Source of the DNA: JAAXHF01 sp963665955
GTDB taxonomy: Bacteria > Desulfobacterota > Binatia > Bin18
Length of the DNA stretch: 64,000 bases
Reading direction: 5' to 3'
NCBI GenBank assembly: GCA_965231765.1
Contig: OZ246887.1
Coordinates: 2,232,001-2,296,000, forward strand
The notes below the pieces were generated by a model, which was given only the letters and a program-made list of their open reading frames with translations, searched no databases and was not told the DNA's origin. The position numbers were made by a program, and so were the translations under genes. Below are positions 62,060-64,000 of the stretch, piece after piece (position 1 is the stretch's first letter; every line of letters starts with the position of its first letter).

Positions 62060-62941
62060 TTACAAATTCGCCGCAGGCACGACGAGCTTCTCAGCCAGCC
62101 TTTCAATCTCGCCCTTAATTTTACTCGGATCGTCAGCAAAGCCGCCGACAATCACCTGATCAGCCCCAATATCACGGTAGCGTTTGATCTGATCCACCTC
62201 GACCGGCGAACCCAATCCCGGAGAAACAGCAAACGTCAGCTTGTCTGGGTCGCGGCCGGCGGCTTTGGCATACTCTTTTATACGAGGAATTTTTTCTTGG
62301 GCTGCTTCGAATGTAACATTGACCCCAAACCAACCATCACCGACTTCGCCCACACGTTTGAGTGCCGGGGTGCTCTCGCCCCCAAAAATAATAGGCGGGT
62401 ACGGTTTTTGGACCGGCTTGGGATACATCACCGACTTGGGAAAACTACAGAATTCACCCTGGAACTCTGCTTCCTCCTCAGTCCACAGCAGCTTCATGGC
62501 TTCCAGATACTCACGCGTCCGCTGCGCACGGCGTGGCCAGGGTACTCCAACAGCTGCAAACTCTTCCTCTAACCAGCCAATACCAACACCAAAATCAAAG
62601 CGTCCACCCGACAGTTTGTCGAGGCTGGCGACTTCCTTGGCCGTGACAACTGGATTGCGCTCCGGCACCAGACAAATCCCGGTGCCCAAGCGAATCTTTG
62701 TGGTTGTTGCAGCGGCAAAGGTCAGCGCGGTAAACGGATCGAGGATATCCACCTGACTCGGCATCGGCATACGACCGTCCTGGGAATACGGATACTTGGA
62801 GGCATACTTGTTGATCAACACCACATGCTCTGGTGCCCACAGCGAGTGAAAACCCGCCTGCTCTGCCGTCTGGGCCGTCACTGTCACATTCTCAGGGTCA
62901 GCTCCGATACCGATTCCAACAGCGAAATATCCAATCTTCAT
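62060..62941 (-). CDS. LLM-class F420-dependent oxidoreductase
   Basis: 293 residues, a paralogue of the protein at 37692-38564. Motifs in order: KIGYFAVGIGIGADPENVTV, HSLWAPEHVVLINKYASKYP, TKIRLGTGICLVPERNPVVT, DFGVGIGWLEEEFAAVGVPW and YPPIIFGGESTPALKRVGEV. The N-terminal substrate loop (YPYSQDGRMPMPSQ) is also shared. F420H2 is the likely cofactor in this subgroup; the substrate is unknown. It begins 29 bp after the ferredoxin:thioredoxin-reductase-like gene in the same direction, so the two could be co-expressed and share reductant. Confidence 0.85.
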   Translation of the reverse strand: MKIGYFAVGIGIGADPENVTVTAQTAEQAGFHSLWAPEHVVLINKYASKYPYSQDGRMPMPSQVDILDPFTALTFAAATTTKIRLGTGICLVPERNPVVTAKEVASLDKLSGGRFDFGVGIGWLEEEFAAVGVPWPRRAQRTREYLEAMKLLWTEEEAEFQGEFCSFPKSVMYPKPVQKPYPPIIFGGESTPALKRVGEVGDGWFGVNVTFEAAQEKIPRIKEYAKAAGRDPDKLTFAVSPGLGSPVEVDQIKRYRDIGADQVIVGGFADDPSKIKGEIERLAEKLVVPAANL

Positions 62942-62970
62942 AACTCTCCCCTTTCTTTACTCAGTCCTCA

Positions 62971-63369
62971 TTACTTATTTTCAACCTTTGCCCGCGCCTC
63001 GCGCCCTTTATTCGGGGTCGGATCTTTGACCATGCCATAGACCTGTCGGCCTTCATGATCTTCCGGAAGATGCTCAGTAATCGGCATGCCTTCAGGGGTC
63101 ACAAACAGTAAACAGTGGCAGTATTTCCACTGTTTCATTTCGTCACAGGCACACACCCATTCCCGACTGCGTTCAACTTCCGCTTTTTTGTCTGGATAGA
63201 AATTACACGGACACAGTGGCCGACCAACCTCGTCAATATGGCTGGCTAAACCCATGATGACGGACTCAGTCACCTCTGTGTCCGGATGCACGAAGGTGCC
63301 CGTTTTTTCGAGATATTTCTCAACGTAGATGCGCATGCGTTTGGTACTTTTTTCCGATGGCTGTTGCAT
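62971..63369 (-). CDS. Ferredoxin:thioredoxin reductase catalytic-subunit-like protein
   Basis: 132 residues from ATG 63369; an upstream in-frame ATG at 63480 lies within the divergent gene and is rejected. The cysteine pattern of the FTR beta subunit is intact: CPCNFYPDKK, CACDEMKQWKYCHCLLFV (CPC ... CxC ... CHC), which holds a 4Fe-4S cluster next to a redox disulfide. FTR passes electrons from ferredoxin to thioredoxin. No ferredoxin, thioredoxin or FTR alpha gene is adjacent. The C-terminal PEGMPITEHLPEDHEG is typical of non-photosynthetic members. Confidence 0.85.
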   Translation of the reverse strand: MQQPSEKSTKRMRIYVEKYLEKTGTFVHPDTEVTESVIMGLASHIDEVGRPLCPCNFYPDKKAEVERSREWVCACDEMKQWKYCHCLLFVTPEGMPITEHLPEDHEGRQVYGMVKDPTPNKGREARAKVENK

Positions 63370-63466
63370 AGGCGTGTTCCCTTTTGTTGGTTCGCTTCGC
63401 AGTCTAGTATTGTGTGTGGTCTTATGCCACCCTCTCCAAAAGATAAAGGGGTGTGGAGTCATCAGC

Positions 63467-64000
63467 ATGTCATTGGCCAAAGCACAAAAAATTTACGTCA
63501 CACGAACGATTCCAGACCAGGCCCTGTCTGTGCTCAAACAGTGTGGAGCGATGCAGCTGTGGAAGCCTGATGAGGTCGTACCTCGGGACATACTGCTGCA
63601 AGAGATGCAGGACACACAGGCGCTGCTGTGCATGGTCACTGACCGCATTGATGACGAGTTGCTCGACCATGCCCCACACCTCAAAATCGTCGCCAATATG
63701 GCGGTTGGTTATGACAATGTAGACGTGCCAGCCTTAAGCCGCCGTGGCGTGCTCCTGACCAATACGCCAGGCGTGTTGACCGAAACAACAGCAGATCTGA
63801 CCTTTGCTCTCATTTTGGGCATTGCTCGCCGTATTGCCGAAGCCGACCAATTTGTCCGAGACGGTGGTTGGCAATCGTGGGGACCGCTCTTTTTTGTGGG
63901 ACACGATGTTCACCATGCAACTCTCGGCATTATTGGCCTGGGCCGGATTGGGACGCAAGTCGCCCAGCGGGCCAAAGGCTTTGATATGCGCGTCCTATAC
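63467..64000 (+). CDS. D-2-hydroxyacid dehydrogenase (glyoxylate/hydroxypyruvate reductase), 3' end outside window
   Basis: 178 codons are visible from ATG 63467 to the window end, without a stop. The N-terminal half reads KIYVTRTIPDQALSVLKQCG, LKIVANMAVGYDNVDVPALS, RRGVLLTNTPGVLTETTADL and TFALILGIARRIAEADQFVR. The nucleotide-binding motif ATLGIIGLGRIGTQVAQRAK follows. This is the pattern of GyaR/GRHPR-type NAD(P)H-dependent glyoxylate or hydroxypyruvate reductases. The catalytic Arg-Glu-His residues lie beyond the window. It is divergent from the FTR-like gene. A link to C1/glyoxylate metabolism is only suggested by the pathway at 2581-12273. Confidence 0.85.
   Translation, partial: MSLAKAQKIYVTRTIPDQALSVLKQCGAMQLWKPDEVVPRDILLQEMQDTQALLCMVTDRIDDELLDHAPHLKIVANMAVGYDNVDVPALSRRGVLLTNTPGVLTETTADLTFALILGIARRIAEADQFVRDGGWQSWGPLFFVGHDVHHATLGIIGLGRIGTQVAQRAKGFDMRVLY

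Noticed and set aside
1..64000. CRISPR arrays, rRNA, tRNA and integrases
   Set aside because: The only regular repeats are head-to-tail microsatellites without spacers; no RNA gene signature or integrase motif was found by eye.

Overview
The window is a gene-dense chromosomal segment of a Gram-negative bacterium. Several proteins have lipoprotein signals, outer-membrane beta-barrels or periplasmic sorting folds. Three LLM-class (F420-type) oxidoreductases, a C1-amine pathway and a large RND/DUF1302/DUF1329 export locus point to an uncultivated lineage near Tectomicrobia, Binatota or the former Deltaproteobacteria. That placement is an impression from gene content, not a phylogeny. Housekeeping genes (argS, dprA, topA, trmFO, ispH) are interspersed with accessory and decaying genes. 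No rRNA, tRNA or CRISPR array was seen.

Layout. 1-1222: the end of a GNAT toxin/antitoxin pair and a DUF5329 gene. 1254-12273: a GltS-type glutamate carrier converging on a complete N-methylglutamate pathway, transcribed leftward as mgsA-mgsB-mgsC-mgdB-mgdC-mgdD-mgdA-gmaS. It should turn methylamine plus glutamate into N-methylglutamate and oxidise that back to glutamate, releasing a C1 unit. 12420-18198: small hydrolases, including a nitrilase-fold protein that has lost its catalytic cysteine, and a 1.4-kb scrap of a type I restriction locus (YhcG nuclease plus hsdM tail) bounded by perfect 50-bp direct repeats. 18278-25242: argS, dprA, topA, trmFO. 25344-34421: lipoproteins, an NYN/cold-shock fusion, a NadD-like protein, a deoxyhypusine-synthase-like protein, CysQ and several unknowns. 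34451-35284: a two-domain rhodanese whose active-site cysteine codon is UGA, followed by a hairpin; this is a strong selenoprotein candidate. 35416-43398: LLM enzymes, an epimerase, ispH, a region of broken genes (TIR-like scrap, penicillin acylase fused head-on to a CaiB fragment) and a quinone oxidoreductase.

43420-59310 is the most distinctive block. A TetR regulator with a clear palindromic operator is followed by four tandem paralogous MmpL/HAE3-type RND transporters, a LolA-like lipoprotein-sorting protein, a two-AMIN-domain/DUF1302 outer-membrane barrel and a DUF1329 protein, all in one direction. Two of the four pumps have lost the acidic residue at position 297 in the fourth membrane segment (Asn and Tyr instead of Asp). 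A remnant of a second TetR sits before the second pump, so the unit that was amplified was probably tetR plus pump. I infer a trans-envelope route for a hydrophobic molecule built from non-equivalent pump subunits.

59397-64000: a DASS-type carboxylate transporter, a rhomboid protease, a third LLM enzyme, a ferredoxin:thioredoxin-reductase-like protein and the start of a glyoxylate/hydroxypyruvate reductase that runs off the window. The last of these would fit C1/glyoxylate metabolism.
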